Assembly (NCBI GenBank): GCA_910583755.1
Contig: CAJTZO010000038.1
Coordinates: forward strand, 1 to 21,615
Direction: 5' to 3'
From: an uncultured Clostridia bacterium
GTDB lineage: Bacteria > Bacillota > Clostridia > Lachnospirales > Anaerotignaceae
DNA: 21,615 nt
Below the pieces are notes generated by a model that was given only the letters and a program-made list of their open reading frames with translations, did not search any database and was not told where the DNA came from. The position numbers and the translations under genes are program-made. Shown here one piece after another: positions 7,686 to 15,603 of the stretch; position 1 is the first letter of the stretch; the number at the start of each line of letters is the position of its first letter.

Positions 7686-7705
7686 AATAGTAAACAAGGA
7701 AAACT

Positions 7706-7939
7706 CTACCATCGAAAACTGGAGTGAATTCCTTTTCTATCTAAATACTCTTGTCTAGCCTTTTCTTTTTCTTCTTTTGATGGAGCAGTTTTATATTTTG
7801 TATACAGGTTTCGGTTGATTATGCTGTCATATTTTTCCTTTAACATTTTTACAATTTTTTCCTCATCATTATGACATTCCAAAATATGGTATTTTATCAG
7901 TGATAGAAATAAATCCTCACTAATTTGTACTTGCTTCAT
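7706..7939 (-). CDS. Small conserved mobile-element protein ('complexin-2'-type annotation), function unknown
   Basis: A 77-residue, highly charged, probably alpha-helical protein, MKQVQISEDLF to HSSFRW. The middle is rich in Lys and Glu, and the ending YLDRKGIHSSFRW resembles small proteins common in clostridial mobile elements that are sometimes named complexin-2, apparently from helical similarity. No catalytic motif or membrane segment is seen. The ATG has AGAGGTG about six bases upstream. It is the last gene of the minus-strand group with the MobC-like and RepA-like genes, separated from them by the hairpin array and followed by a strong terminator. The family resemblance is from memory of such proteins, so the function stays unassigned. 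Confidence 0.75.
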   Translation of the reverse strand: MKQVQISEDLFLSLIKYHILECHNDEEKIVKMLKEKYDSIINRNLYTKYKTAPSKEEKEKARQEYLDRKGIHSSFRW

Positions 7940-8411
7940 ATTTTACACCTCTATTTTTTAATTTTGTGACGATATTTTGTCTGCTGAATTTTAAAATATC
8001 GTCACACTTTTTTTTCAAAATTTACATTCAAAAAACGCTGTAAAATCAAGGTTTTTTTGTTATTTCATTTTATCTTTTTTAGTTCTATGACGATATTGAC
8101 GATATTTTTATATATCTACTATTTTTTTAAATACCGTCACATTGTTCTCTTTTTATTTTTTAAATCAATTATCATAAAATCCAGTAAAATCAATACTTTT
8201 CATACATCTAAATTTATTTTTCAAGACATTTGTGACGATATTTTTTATCTATTCTCTGCTATCTAAAATACCGTCACATCGTCACACTCATTATTTTTTT
8301 GCTGTCTATATGCTTTAAAAGCCTTGAAAAATCAACATTTTTAGCTGTTTGATATTTTTATTTTTGTGTGACGATATTCAAGAAAAATCATGAAAAATAT
8401 CGTCACACCTT
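7940..8411. other. Intergenic region filled by the inverted-repeat array
   Basis: This 472-bp gap between two minus-strand genes holds no credible gene. It is occupied by four long inverted repeats and three copies of a TAAAATCAA-type motif. See the array entry for positions. Confidence 0.8.
7965..8408 (-). repeat. Array of four long inverted repeats with arms TGTGACGATATTTT
   Basis: Stem 1: 7965-7978 with 7993-8006, 14 bp perfect. Stem 2: 8087-8097 with right arm 8131-8141; the left arm is extended by an immediately repeated GACGATATT at 8098-8106. Stem 3: 8231-8244 with 8265-8278. Stem 4: 8366-8378 with 8396-8408, 13 bp perfect, only 3 bp from the repA stop. Centres are about 128, 140 and 133 bp apart. 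A partial extra copy, TCGTCACAC, follows stem 3 at 8279-8287. Between stems, a motif like GTAAAATCAA recurs near 8040, 8184 and 8325. Stems 2 and 3 differ from perfect at the same base, and on the minus-strand RNA both become G-U pairs. The array lies within the presumed minus-strand transcript. It could be an origin with binding sites for replication protein, or a repeated RNA structure. Confidence 0.85.
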
Positions 8412-9527
8412 TTATTTTTTCGTCAACGTCAATTTAATTTGTCTGCCTGTCCTAGTTCGGCTTGTTTGATAGTAAATGCTAAATTCTTCCAATAATCTTT
8501 CTGCATTGACATTTAAACGTCTTGTTAGAGCATTTGGAGAAATTTCTTTTGGCAATAAGGCAGCTAATTCTGAAGCCGTTCCAATCCAATCTGATTTATT
8601 TTTTGTTACTATTTCTCCAACCATTTTTACTACTGGGTCAAGCGGTTCTTTGCACAACTCTGTTTCCATTTTGATAAACTTCCAAAGGCATTTTTCTCTA
8701 TCAAACTCCAAATAAATTTTTTGGTCTTGTTGGTCACGTCCAACAATATCAAGTATTCCTTTGTTGTCAATTCGCTTTGTTTTTTGAAGTATAAACGCCC
8801 CATCGGCAGCCCCTAGCAAACCATTTGTGCCAGAAATCATATCAAAGCAGTCTTCTGACTGTAGTTTTCTGGTGTGATGCACAATGAGCATACAAATATT
8901 GTATCTCTCGCTGAATTGTTTCAACTTCATCACAATATCATAGTCATTAGAGTAGTTATATCTGTCGCCATTGATTTCTCTTACTTTTTGCAAAGTATCA
9001 ATCATAATCAATTTCGTGTCCGGATACTTCTTCATAAAATTAGTAAGTTGTTCCTCTAGTCCTTCATTTAATGCTTTTGATTTTGTAGCAAAATGAAAAT
9101 TTGGTGTGCTTTCCATGCCAAACATTCTTGACAGTCTTTTTTGTATTCTACTAAAATCGTCCTCTAATGCAAGATATAATACAGAGCCTTGATTGACTTG
9201 ATAGTTCCACAAAGGTAAACCCATGCTGACATGATAGCCTAGCTGTGCCATTAAAAATGATTTTCCAATTTTGGGAGCACCCACAAAAAGATATGTGCCA
9301 TTGTAAATCAGTTTATCAACAATTGCTGCTTTTGGCGGATAAACTGTGTCATACAATTCTTCCATCGTAATCGTTTCCAACACCCCCTGTTCAAAATTTT
9401 TTAAATTTTCTGTGGCTTGTAAATTGCTTTTTTTCTGACTTTCTGCTATACTTTTGTTAATAGCTTTTGATTGTTCCTTTTCTGTGCCATCAGATGTGAT
9501 AGGAACAATCTTTTTTTCTTTACTCAT
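8412..9527 (-). CDS. RepA-like RecA-fold ATPase (AAA_25 family) of a mobile element
   Basis: A 371-residue P-loop ATPase resembling the hexameric RepA helicases of plasmids and mobilisable elements. After a Lys/Gln-rich N-terminus, the Walker A GAPKIGKS is at residues 83-90, an ALEDD acidic motif at 120-124, Walker B LIMID at 173-177, HHTRK at 217-221, and SGTNGLLGAADG at 232-243, all typical of this family. The C-terminal ~80 residues look like a small winged-helix domain. The ATG is preceded by GGAGG and overlaps the mobC stop as ATGA, showing translational coupling. It probably unwinds or loads at an origin; the inverted-repeat array 3 bp downstream is a candidate site. It has no relation to the RepA_N initiator at 12049. 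Confidence 0.85.
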   Translation of the reverse strand: MSKEKKIVPITSDGTEKEQSKAINKSIAESQKKSNLQATENLKNFEQGVLETITMEELYDTVYPPKAAIVDKLIYNGTYLFVGAPKIGKSFLMAQLGYHVSMGLPLWNYQVNQGSVLYLALEDDFSRIQKRLSRMFGMESTPNFHFATKSKALNEGLEEQLTNFMKKYPDTKLIMIDTLQKVREINGDRYNYSNDYDIVMKLKQFSERYNICMLIVHHTRKLQSEDCFDMISGTNGLLGAADGAFILQKTKRIDNKGILDIVGRDQQDQKIYLEFDREKCLWKFIKMETELCKEPLDPVVKMVGEIVTKNKSDWIGTASELAALLPKEISPNALTRRLNVNAERLLEEFSIYYQTSRTRTGRQIKLTLTKK

Positions 9528-9847
9528 TGGTTTTCCTCCTTCATATTCTTTAAGATTTGACCTATAAATTGAATTGCCGATAGTGTTACATCGTCAATTT
9601 CTTGCATGTTTGATAATCTCTTTAATTCTGTAAAAATTTGCTCCATATGATTTTTTAGAGCCTTATATACTCTCGTATTGCCTACTACTACGACATCTCT
9701 ACAAAGCAATCTTTTGATAATGTAGTCTTGCTTGGTTAATCCAGATAGCGAAACTAGGTTATCTAATAATGTCACTTCTTCTTTTGACATTCTGAATGAA
9801 ACGGTTTTATTTCGCCATCTGCCCTGTTTATCTAAATTTTTATTCAA
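9524..9847 (-). CDS. MobC-like ribbon-helix-helix mobilisation protein
   Basis: A 107-residue basic protein with KTVSFRMSKEEVTLLDNLVSLSGLTKQDYIIKRLL at about residues 14-48, a ribbon-helix-helix pattern typical of MobC relaxosome accessory proteins, followed by helical sequence. Such proteins bind the transfer origin and help a relaxase nick DNA. No relaxase gene is visible in the window. A TTG start (9845-9847) is used, with GGAGG eight bases upstream inside the end of the integrase fragment; the integrase stop overlaps this start, so the two were once coupled. Its own stop overlaps the repA start by four bases. A plain transcription regulator is the main alternative. Confidence 0.7.
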   Translation of the reverse strand: MNKNLDKQGRWRNKTVSFRMSKEEVTLLDNLVSLSGLTKQDYIIKRLLCRDVVVVGNTRVYKALKNHMEQIFTELKRLSNMQEIDDVTLSAIQFIGQILKNMKEENQ

Positions 9848-10034
9848 AACGTTCTCCTCCTTCCAAATTTAATTTCTCTGCCATTTCTGTTTGCTTGTTT
9901 GGGAATAGATGTGCGTAGCGATATGTAATGTCAATACTTTCATGTCCAACTCTATCAGCTATGGCAAGTGCTGAAAACCCCATTTCTATTAGAAGTGAAA
10001 TTGCAGAATGTCCATACGATATAATTAAGACAAA
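9840..10034 (-). pseudogene. C-terminal fragment of a tyrosine site-specific integrase
   Basis: About 60 codons remain of a phage-type integrase: HSAISLLIEMGFSALAIADRVGHESIDITYRYAHLFPNKQ. The GHES His and the nucleophile Tyr of YRYAH are present, but the usual LRHS Arg motif reads YGHS and everything upstream is missing, with an in-frame TGA at 10035-10037. Similarity ends near 10020. The remaining C-terminus runs into the mobC start exactly as in intact elements. This is a dead recombinase, cut by a rearrangement or by insertion of the adjoining parA module. Confidence 0.85.
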
Positions 10035-10160
10035 TCAGAAAACCCATTAAAATCAAGGGTTTGAACGGTTTGTCTTTTCTTTTTATACCCTTTTTCCAAT
10101 AGATTTTATGTCCAAAAAATGCACTAAAAAGTGAAATTGTCATAAACACGACAAAAAAAT
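10035..10160 (-). pseudogene. Possible fragment of a small membrane protein gene
   Basis: Read on the minus strand, this stretch encodes a membrane-like sequence, FMTISLFSAFFGHKIYW, followed by a basic segment, KKGIKRKDKPFKPL, and another hydrophobic patch, ILMGFLICLN. It then joins the integrase fragment in a different frame. It has protein-like composition, but no ribosome binding site is evident and it may be chance. If real, it is a remnant left at the junction. Confidence 0.3.
10061..10089 (+). promoter_or_regulatory. Candidate promoter for parA-parB-repA
   Basis: TTGAAC (10061-10066) is followed after 17 bp by TATACC (10084-10089), about 95 bp before the parA start. The match is fair and the spacing ideal. 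Confidence 0.4.
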
Positions 10161-10184
10161 AAGCAAATGAAAGGAATGGTAAGT

Positions 10185-10973
10185 ATGGCAAAAATAATTG
10201 CAGTTTGTAATCAAAAAGGCGGTGTTGGAAAAACAGTGACCACTGTAAATTTAGGAATTGGTTTAGCACAATCAGAAAAAAAGGTATTGCTAGTAGATAT
10301 GGATGCACAAGCGTCATTAACATTAAGTTTAGGATACCAACCAGAACAAATAGAAATGACTATCGCTCATATTATGGGGCAATACATGAGTGATAATGAC
10401 ATCAAAAGTAATGTATCAAAAAGCATTTTACATCACAATGAAAAAGTAGATTTATTACCTTCTAATATCGAATTATCCGGATTAGAAGCAGCACTTGTCA
10501 ACACTATGAGCAGAGAAACCGTATTGAGAAATTCCTTAAAGGTGTTAAGGGATAAATACGATTATATTATAGTAGATTGTTCTCCTTCGTTAGGAATGTT
10601 GACAATTAACTCTCTTGCTTTTGCGGATACTGTGTTAATACCAGTACAAGCACAATATCTATCTATAAAAGGTTTAGAACAGTTAATCAGAACAATTTCC
10701 AGAGTAAAAATACACATCAACAGAAAATTAGACATTAGCGGAATACTGATTACAATGGCGAATATGAGAACGAATTATTCTAAAGAACTGGTAACTCTTT
10801 TACATCAAAATTACGATGGAAAACTGCATATATTTAAAGAATATATTCCTATGTCTATTAAAGCAGCAGAAATCAGTGCAGAAGGGACAAGCATTTATAT
10901 TCATGATAAAAATGGAAAAGTAGCAAAAGCATATGAATCGTTAGTACAGGAGGTATTGACATGGCAAAAATGA
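10185..10973 (+). CDS. parA: ParA partition ATPase
   Basis: A 262-residue Walker-type partition ATPase that, with ParB, distributes plasmid or element copies to daughter cells. The deviant Walker A KGGVGKT is at residues 11-17, VLLVDMDAQAS follows near 40-50, and YIIVDCSPSLG is the Walker B region. The ATG at 10185 is chosen because AAAGGA lies nine bases upstream and it gives the standard MAKIIAVCNQKGG beginning; two earlier in-frame ATGs at 10167 and 10176 are less likely. It overlaps parB by 13 bp. The order parA-parB-repA is that of clostridial ICEs and low-copy plasmids. Confidence 0.93.
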   Translation: MAKIIAVCNQKGGVGKTVTTVNLGIGLAQSEKKVLLVDMDAQASLTLSLGYQPEQIEMTIAHIMGQYMSDNDIKSNVSKSILHHNEKVDLLPSNIELSGLEAALVNTMSRETVLRNSLKVLRDKYDYIIVDCSPSLGMLTINSLAFADTVLIPVQAQYLSIKGLEQLIRTISRVKIHINRKLDISGILITMANMRTNYSKELVTLLHQNYDGKLHIFKEYIPMSIKAAEISAEGTSIYIHDKNGKVAKAYESLVQEVLTWQK

Positions 10974-11977
10974 AAGAAAATGCAGAAAAAGTGAATTTTA
11001 ATGCAGAAGGAACAGATTTTGATAAAACTGAAACAGAGGAAAAGAAAACAAATTTGAAAAGCAGTGCCAAAAATGTGACATTAACATCTTATGATGAATT
11101 ATTGCTTGGTTCAGAGACTATGGAATTTGTGCAAAGAATACAAATTGACAAATTAATTCACTTTCAAAACCACCCATTTAAAATAAACGATGATGAGGAA
11201 ATGGAAAAGTTAGTACAAAGTATAGCAGAAAAAGGGGTTGTAGTACCTGCTATTGCCCGTGCTACAGATGGTGGATATTATGAGTTAATTTCAGGACATC
11301 GCAGAAAATATGCGTGTATAAAATTAGGAATAAATACTATGCCTGTTATCGTTAGACAATTAGATGATGATGAAGCAGTAATAGCAATGGTTGACTCCAA
11401 TGTCCAAAGAGAACATATATTGCCTAGTGAAAGAGCATTTTCTTATAAAATGAAGTTACAAGCAATTAAACATCAAGGTAAAAGAACAGATTTAACTTCT
11501 GGACAAGTTGTCCAGAAGTTAAAAGGAAAAAATTCAATAGAAATTGTAGCTGAAGAAGCTGGAGAAAATTATAAACAGATACAAAGATACATTCGTTTAA
11601 CAAAACTCATACCCAAACTACTACAAATGGTAGACAACAACAGATTAAAACTTAACACTGGTGTAGAATTATCCTATTTAGAACCAGAAGAACAGATAAA
11701 TTTGCACAAATTTATGGAAACATTAAATGTCATTCCCTCTTTAGAACAGGCAAGTAAACTAAAAAAATACAGTCAAGAGAAAAATTTTAACGATGCTATA
11801 ATAAAAATTATATTAACAGAAGAAAAAGAAAAAAGTAATAACAACATTACACTCAAAAAAAAGGATTTAAAACAATATTTTCCGAAGTCTTATAGCAAAA
11901 AAGATATGGAAAATGTAATATTTGAGCTTTTAAAACTGTGGCAGCAACAGCAGGAATATAACCAGACAGAAGAATAA
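10961..11977 (+). CDS. parB: ParB/RepB-like partition DNA-binding protein
   Basis: A 338-residue centromere-binding protein. After a charged, disordered N-terminus (about 1-40) the ParB CTPase core begins. It contains ISGHRRKYACIKLG (GHRR at 112-115) and SNVQREHILPSERAFSYKMK (about 146-164). A helix-turn-helix region follows at about 192-215, ending QIQRYIRLTKLIP. The C-terminus is Lys-rich. The start has GGAGG seven bases upstream and overlaps the parA end, implying coupled translation. The gene contains a 33-bp palindrome at codons 177-188, listed separately as a possible centromere site. ParB-like proteins can also act as regulators, but the ParA partner makes partition the best call. Confidence 0.9.
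   Translation: MAKMKENAEKVNFNAEGTDFDKTETEEKKTNLKSSAKNVTLTSYDELLLGSETMEFVQRIQIDKLIHFQNHPFKINDDEEMEKLVQSIAEKGVVVPAIARATDGGYYELISGHRRKYACIKLGINTMPVIVRQLDDDEAVIAMVDSNVQREHILPSERAFSYKMKLQAIKHQGKRTDLTSGQVVQKLKGKNSIEIVAEEAGENYKQIQRYIRLTKLIPKLLQMVDNNRLKLNTGVELSYLEPEEQINLHKFMETLNVIPSLEQASKLKKYSQEKNFNDAIIKIILTEEKEKSNNNITLKKKDLKQYFPKSYSKKDMENVIFELLKLWQQQQEYNQTEE
11491..11523. promoter_or_regulatory. 33-bp perfect palindrome inside parB, candidate parS-like site
   Basis: Arms of 16 bp (11491-11506 and 11508-11523, beginning TTTAACTTCTGGACAA) surround a single G. The palindrome sits inside the parB reading frame and encodes DLTSGQVVQKLK, between the CTPase core and the helix-turn-helix. A perfect palindrome of this length in a coding sequence is very unlikely by chance. 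A binding site for ParB itself is the leading idea (inference). Confidence 0.7.
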
Positions 11978-11988
11978 AAGAAGTAAAA

Positions 11989-12001
11989 TGTGATTTTCAC
12001 A
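11989..12001. promoter_or_regulatory. Small palindrome between parB and repA
   Basis: TGTGATTTTCACA has 5-bp arms around TTT and lies 12 bp after the parB stop and about 48 bp before the repA start. It may be an operator; it is short, so the call is weak. Confidence 0.3.
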
Positions 12002-12048
12002 AATTCGTATTTTTGAAAGAAAGCAAAGCGACGAAAGGAGCGTTAAAA

Positions 12049-13359
12049 ATGAGTACATTATCATTCGATTATTATTATGGGCAAGAATCAGAACAATTTA
12101 TATTTTACAGAATACCAAAATTGCTTTTTACAGATGATAAATTTTCAGAATTATCCATAGAAGCAAAGGTTTTGTATGGTATTATGTTGGATAGAATGGG
12201 ATTATCACTTAAAAACAAATGGCTTGATGAACAAAAAAGAGTTTATATCGTGTTTACCATTGATAAAATTATGAATTTACTGCATTGCAGAGAGCAAAAA
12301 GCAAACAAAATACTCAAAGATTTAGAAGAAATCGGCTTAATTGAGAGAAAAAGAAACGGTTTAGGCAAGCCAAATTTCATTTATGTCAAAAATTTTTTAG
12401 GTTTTCATAAAAATGAGAACGATGGAGCAAAAAAGGCAGAAGAAATAGAAGAAAAAATGCAAAAATCTGATGATTTTTCAGTACAAAAACCGCCAAATGA
12501 GGAAAATTTGTGGCAATCACAACACCAAAATAATGAAAAAGACAATTCCAGAAATGCGATTTCCACAACACAGGATTTTTCAAAATCACAAAGTATTAAT
12601 ACTCCTTTGATTAATGATACTGATTTTAGTGATACTGGTTTTAATGATACTAAAAAAACAAATGAAACTGTTTTTATAAATAATAATAAACATAATCCAT
12701 CTTATCCATCTTATCTATCTAGTAAAGAGAAGCAGTCAGAACAACAAACAGATAAGATAGATGAGATAGATAATATTTTTTATTTTAATACAGAGAAAAA
12801 AGAAGAAAAAGAAAAACAGGAATGCAATATTGACAAAGAATTAGAGGAAATACCCTATTCTTATCCAAAATGTTTACTCAATTTAGAAAGGGAGTTAGCA
12901 CAAGAGAAACAGAAAGAACAACAAAATCATATAACTAATACAAACATAGAGAAAAAAGAAGAAAAGCCAAAACAACAATTTTTTATTGACAAAGGCTTAG
13001 AGGAACAAATGTGCAGAGCTACTATACTCAGAAATATTGAATATGATTTCTTAAAACAAAAGCCAAGTATAAGATTTCGTATGGATTTAGTTAACAACAT
13101 TGTAGACATTATGGTGAGTGTGATTACCAGTCATAAAAGCACAATACGAATTGGCGGAGAGGAAATTCCGCAGCAAATGGTGAAAGAGAGATTTTTAAAA
13201 TTAGATTCAGAACACATAGAGTATATAGTGAACTGTTTAGAAAATACCAAAAGCAAAATACATAACATAAGAGCATATTATATTTCCACACTATACAACG
13301 CTTATGAAACGATGGAAGCCTATTCTTTTGCAGAAGTCAATTATGAGATGTATGGATAA
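12049..13359 (+). CDS. RepA_N-family replication initiator with DUF6017-like C-terminus
   Basis: A 436-residue initiator. The N-terminal ~120 residues form a winged-helix RepA_N domain: FIFYRIPKLLFTDDKFSELSIEAKVLYGIMLDRMGLS, then a LLHCREQKANKILKDLEEIGLIERKR recognition region. The middle (~125-320) is low-complexity, rich in Asn, Gln, Glu and Lys, with repeats such as NDTDFSDTGFNDT. The C-terminal ~110 residues look like the DUF6017 domain often joined to such initiators. The ATG at 12049 is chosen because AAAGGAG lies eight bases upstream; a TTG 12 codons earlier is weaker. Following parA-parB it defines a replication and partition module. A strong terminator follows. Confidence 0.85.
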   Translation: MSTLSFDYYYGQESEQFIFYRIPKLLFTDDKFSELSIEAKVLYGIMLDRMGLSLKNKWLDEQKRVYIVFTIDKIMNLLHCREQKANKILKDLEEIGLIERKRNGLGKPNFIYVKNFLGFHKNENDGAKKAEEIEEKMQKSDDFSVQKPPNEENLWQSQHQNNEKDNSRNAISTTQDFSKSQSINTPLINDTDFSDTGFNDTKKTNETVFINNNKHNPSYPSYLSSKEKQSEQQTDKIDEIDNIFYFNTEKKEEKEKQECNIDKELEEIPYSYPKCLLNLERELAQEKQKEQQNHITNTNIEKKEEKPKQQFFIDKGLEEQMCRATILRNIEYDFLKQKPSIRFRMDLVNNIVDIMVSVITSHKSTIRIGGEEIPQQMVKERFLKLDSEHIEYIVNCLENTKSKIHNIRAYYISTLYNAYETMEAYSFAEVNYEMYG

Positions 13360-13368
13360 AATAAAAAG

Positions 13369-13397
13369 GACAGCAACATTGTTTGCTGTCTTTTTTT
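13369..13397 (+). terminator. Rho-independent terminator after the replication gene
   Basis: GACAGCAA (13369-13376) pairs with TTGCTGTC (13383-13390), with a 6-nt loop, and is followed by seven T. It separates parA-parB-repA from the surface-protein operon. Confidence 0.9.
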
Positions 13398-13430
13398 GTT
13401 GAAAAAAAGGAAAGAAAGGAGTGTGACAAC

Positions 13431-14657
13431 ATGAAAAAGAAACTATTTTTGTTACTGTTGCTTTTGACAATGAGTTGTCCTATAAAAACAACATTTGCAG
13501 AGCAAACAGAAAGTATTCCCTTTTTGATTTCTTCAGACCAAAAACAAATAGAGGGCAGTATTTTTTTAACAAAAGTCTATGAAGTTGCAGAAGATTTTGA
13601 CCCATCTGCATTAGTAGAAAACGGCTATGAAAAAGATGGCTATTTGTTTGCCTATCATAAAACAGATAAAAAAATGAATGAAAATAAGCAAACAAAAGAA
13701 CTTTCTGAAAGTATTGCCATAGAAACCGCAACAGATAACAAAGAGGGCATATTAAACCGACTGCCCCAAACAATAGATTACAACAAAGAAGATTTTACAG
13801 GTGTTTTGTCATTGGAACATAACAGCATTGCAACAGAAGTAGCAGCATACAAAACCCAAAATACAACACTATCTACTGTAAAAGAATATACAGAGCTTAT
13901 GGCAGCAGATAATTCTTATATTCCGCAGACAGCAGAAAAAGAGGGACAAACATTGCAATTAACTGATGTCAACTGGGCTGTGATGGGAACGGGATTATCA
14001 GGAGATACCCTTGTACCCACAGAATACAAAGCAACTGCAACTTATTCCAAAACCATAAGCGATAAAGTACCCTCTAGCTATGTCACAACAGCGATATATA
14101 CAGGAACAGTGTCAAAACCAGAACCAACCACAATTACATATACATTGACCTATGTTGGTACACCTATCAAAGAAAACAGTACCATTATGGAAAAAGCAGA
14201 AAAACAAGCACACAAACAAATACAACAACAGGAGGAAAAAGAAACAAAGGCAATTAAAGAAATGAAACAAGGCAATCCCATTTTTATCAAAATGCTATTC
14301 GGTGCTTTTATAGGTGTTTTATTTTCTAGTGGTATGGTTTTGTTATTTTATAAAAAATCACAGAAAGGAGTGAAAATCTGTAACTTGCAAGATGAAGAAT
14401 ATATTTGTATTGGATACCAGAAAATGAATAAAAGTGATTTTATAATAGACCTCAATCCATTACATGAACGAATACAAAGCCCCTTTTTCTATTTTGTCAT
14501 AGATAAATATACAGCAAAAAAACTCTATGGTAAAACAATATCTATTACATTGCATGATGAAACAAAAGAACAAATGATAATTCCAAACAGTATTAGCGAA
14601 TATGGACAGCCGTATTGCTTTATGCTGGAGATAGGAGGGATAGAACATGAGGAATAG
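13431..14657 (+). CDS. Secreted single-pass membrane protein of the sortase locus, function unknown
   Basis: A 408-residue protein with a signal peptide (MKKKLFLLLLLL, likely cut after TFA at about 23). An extracellular part of some 225 residues is rich in Thr and Glu and shows no known domain. A helical Gln/Glu/Lys stretch (about 250-280) leads to one membrane helix (about 287-307) and a C-terminal tail of about 100 residues that would be cytoplasmic. The ATG at 13431 has AAGGAG nine bases upstream. Its end overlaps the sortase gene by 11 bp, so it is probably coupled to it. It may hold or assist the sortase or its substrate; this is inference from position only. Confidence 0.8.
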   Translation: MKKKLFLLLLLLTMSCPIKTTFAEQTESIPFLISSDQKQIEGSIFLTKVYEVAEDFDPSALVENGYEKDGYLFAYHKTDKKMNENKQTKELSESIAIETATDNKEGILNRLPQTIDYNKEDFTGVLSLEHNSIATEVAAYKTQNTTLSTVKEYTELMAADNSYIPQTAEKEGQTLQLTDVNWAVMGTGLSGDTLVPTEYKATATYSKTISDKVPSSYVTTAIYTGTVSKPEPTTITYTLTYVGTPIKENSTIMEKAEKQAHKQIQQQEEKETKAIKEMKQGNPIFIKMLFGAFIGVLFSSGMVLLFYKKSQKGVKICNLQDEEYICIGYQKMNKSDFIIDLNPLHERIQSPFFYFVIDKYTAKKLYGKTISITLHDETKEQMIIPNSISEYGQPYCFMLEIGGIEHEE

Positions 14658-15603
14658 ATACATCAAAATTCCTTTGTTGTTTTTTATGACAGCAAATTTT
14701 TGTACTTGTTGCAATATCAATGCTTTTGCAGTAACAAGTGATTTAGATTATCAATTCAAAACAGAAAACAAAGAAGAATTTTATATTACTGGAGAAAGTC
14801 ACATTCACTTTGATGGAGCTGTACCAGACTATTTACTGGACATATACGATTTAGCACCACAAAAAAGACATGACTCTGAATATGGTGCAACAATTATTAC
14901 ACCATCAGAACAAAAACCGAATGTAACAACATATGCACCAGCAAATGCACCATCGGGAAAATTTACACAAAGTTCGAATGGTTTTGTAACAGGTGCAATA
15001 CAAGGTACACAACAATCAGGCAGTACAACAAATTTAGCGAATACAGCAAAAACACAAGGAGTAACACAGCAAAACAATCAAAATAATATAACAGGTAATT
15101 CTTACCCTTCCACATCAACAAATTTGCCAAATGGAAATACAAACAATGTTGTATATTATGCCAACAATGAAGAACAAAAACTGCAATACCCCCTTACCAC
15201 AATAGAACAAGTCAGAAAGTCAGACGGTAGTATAGGAGTTTTAAAAATACCATTGGTTAAATTGACTGTAACAGCATATGATGGTGATACTTATGCAGCA
15301 ATGAAAAAAGGTATTGGACATATTTCTTCTACTTCTACATGGAATGGCAATGCTGGCTTTGTGGGACACAACAGAGGTTCAAGCGGTTATTTTCAGAAAT
15401 TGAAAAATGTTTCTGAAGGCGATGAAATCACATACACTACCATACTTGGCACAAGAAACTATGTAGTGCAGTCTATCAGTAGAATATCTGAAACAGATTG
15501 GTCAAAATTAGAATACACTAATGACAATCGTTTGACACTAATAACTTGTGTGGAAGATGTACCAAATCAAAGACTTTGTGTACAGGCAGTAGAAAAAAGA
15601 TAA
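14647..15603 (+). CDS. Sortase (class D-like) with long Asn/Thr/Gln-rich stalk
   Basis: A transpeptidase that cleaves a sorting signal and joins the protein to the cell wall or to another subunit. The catalytic set is visible: His241 in GFVGHNRG, Cys301 in TLITC and Arg309 in NQRLCVQA. The N-terminus (about 1-27) is hydrophobic and could be a signal peptide or membrane anchor. A low-complexity linker of about 90 residues, rich in Asn, Thr, Gln and Ser, precedes the catalytic domain (about 180-318), and there is no C-terminal membrane helix. The start has GGAGGG seven bases upstream. The giant adhesin two genes downstream is the likely substrate. The class is my best fit from the TLITC and GIGHISST region. 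Confidence 0.88.
   Translation: MRNRYIKIPLLFFMTANFCTCCNINAFAVTSDLDYQFKTENKEEFYITGESHIHFDGAVPDYLLDIYDLAPQKRHDSEYGATIITPSEQKPNVTTYAPANAPSGKFTQSSNGFVTGAIQGTQQSGSTTNLANTAKTQGVTQQNNQNNITGNSYPSTSTNLPNGNTNNVVYYANNEEQKLQYPLTTIEQVRKSDGSIGVLKIPLVKLTVTAYDGDTYAAMKKGIGHISSTSTWNGNAGFVGHNRGSSGYFQKLKNVSEGDEITYTTILGTRNYVVQSISRISETDWSKLEYTNDNRLTLITCVEDVPNQRLCVQAVEKR

Larger units (their letters stand above)
6737..7705. other. Long A/T-rich non-coding region between the sucrose locus and the mobile segment
   Basis: About 970 bp without a credible gene. It holds a G/C-rich cluster of four hairpins, three imperfect copies of an AAAATTTT-CAAAAAAAGTCCCT-like sequence, an A/T palindrome between two ACCCC-type repeats, two equal palindromes 80 bp apart and a terminator. 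These are listed separately. Short open frames here read through hairpins and homopolymers and have no ribosome binding site or protein-like composition. The left end of the mobile segment probably lies in this stretch, but no attachment site could be pinned down. Confidence 0.7.

Noticed and set aside
7965..8408. CRISPR array
   Set aside because: The units are long inverted repeats with 14-24 nt loops and 80-100 bp of partly conserved, A/T-rich spacer; spacer length, repeat form and lack of cas genes do not fit.
9955..10323. 122-codon minus-strand gene overlapping parA
   Set aside because: Most of it is antisense to the well-supported parA start region. Only the 10035-10160 part has a plausible protein pattern, and it is listed as a low-confidence fragment.
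14829..15077. 82-codon minus-strand open frame rich in Cys and Val
   Set aside because: Antisense of the low-complexity Asn/Thr/Gln stalk of the sortase; no ribosome binding site.
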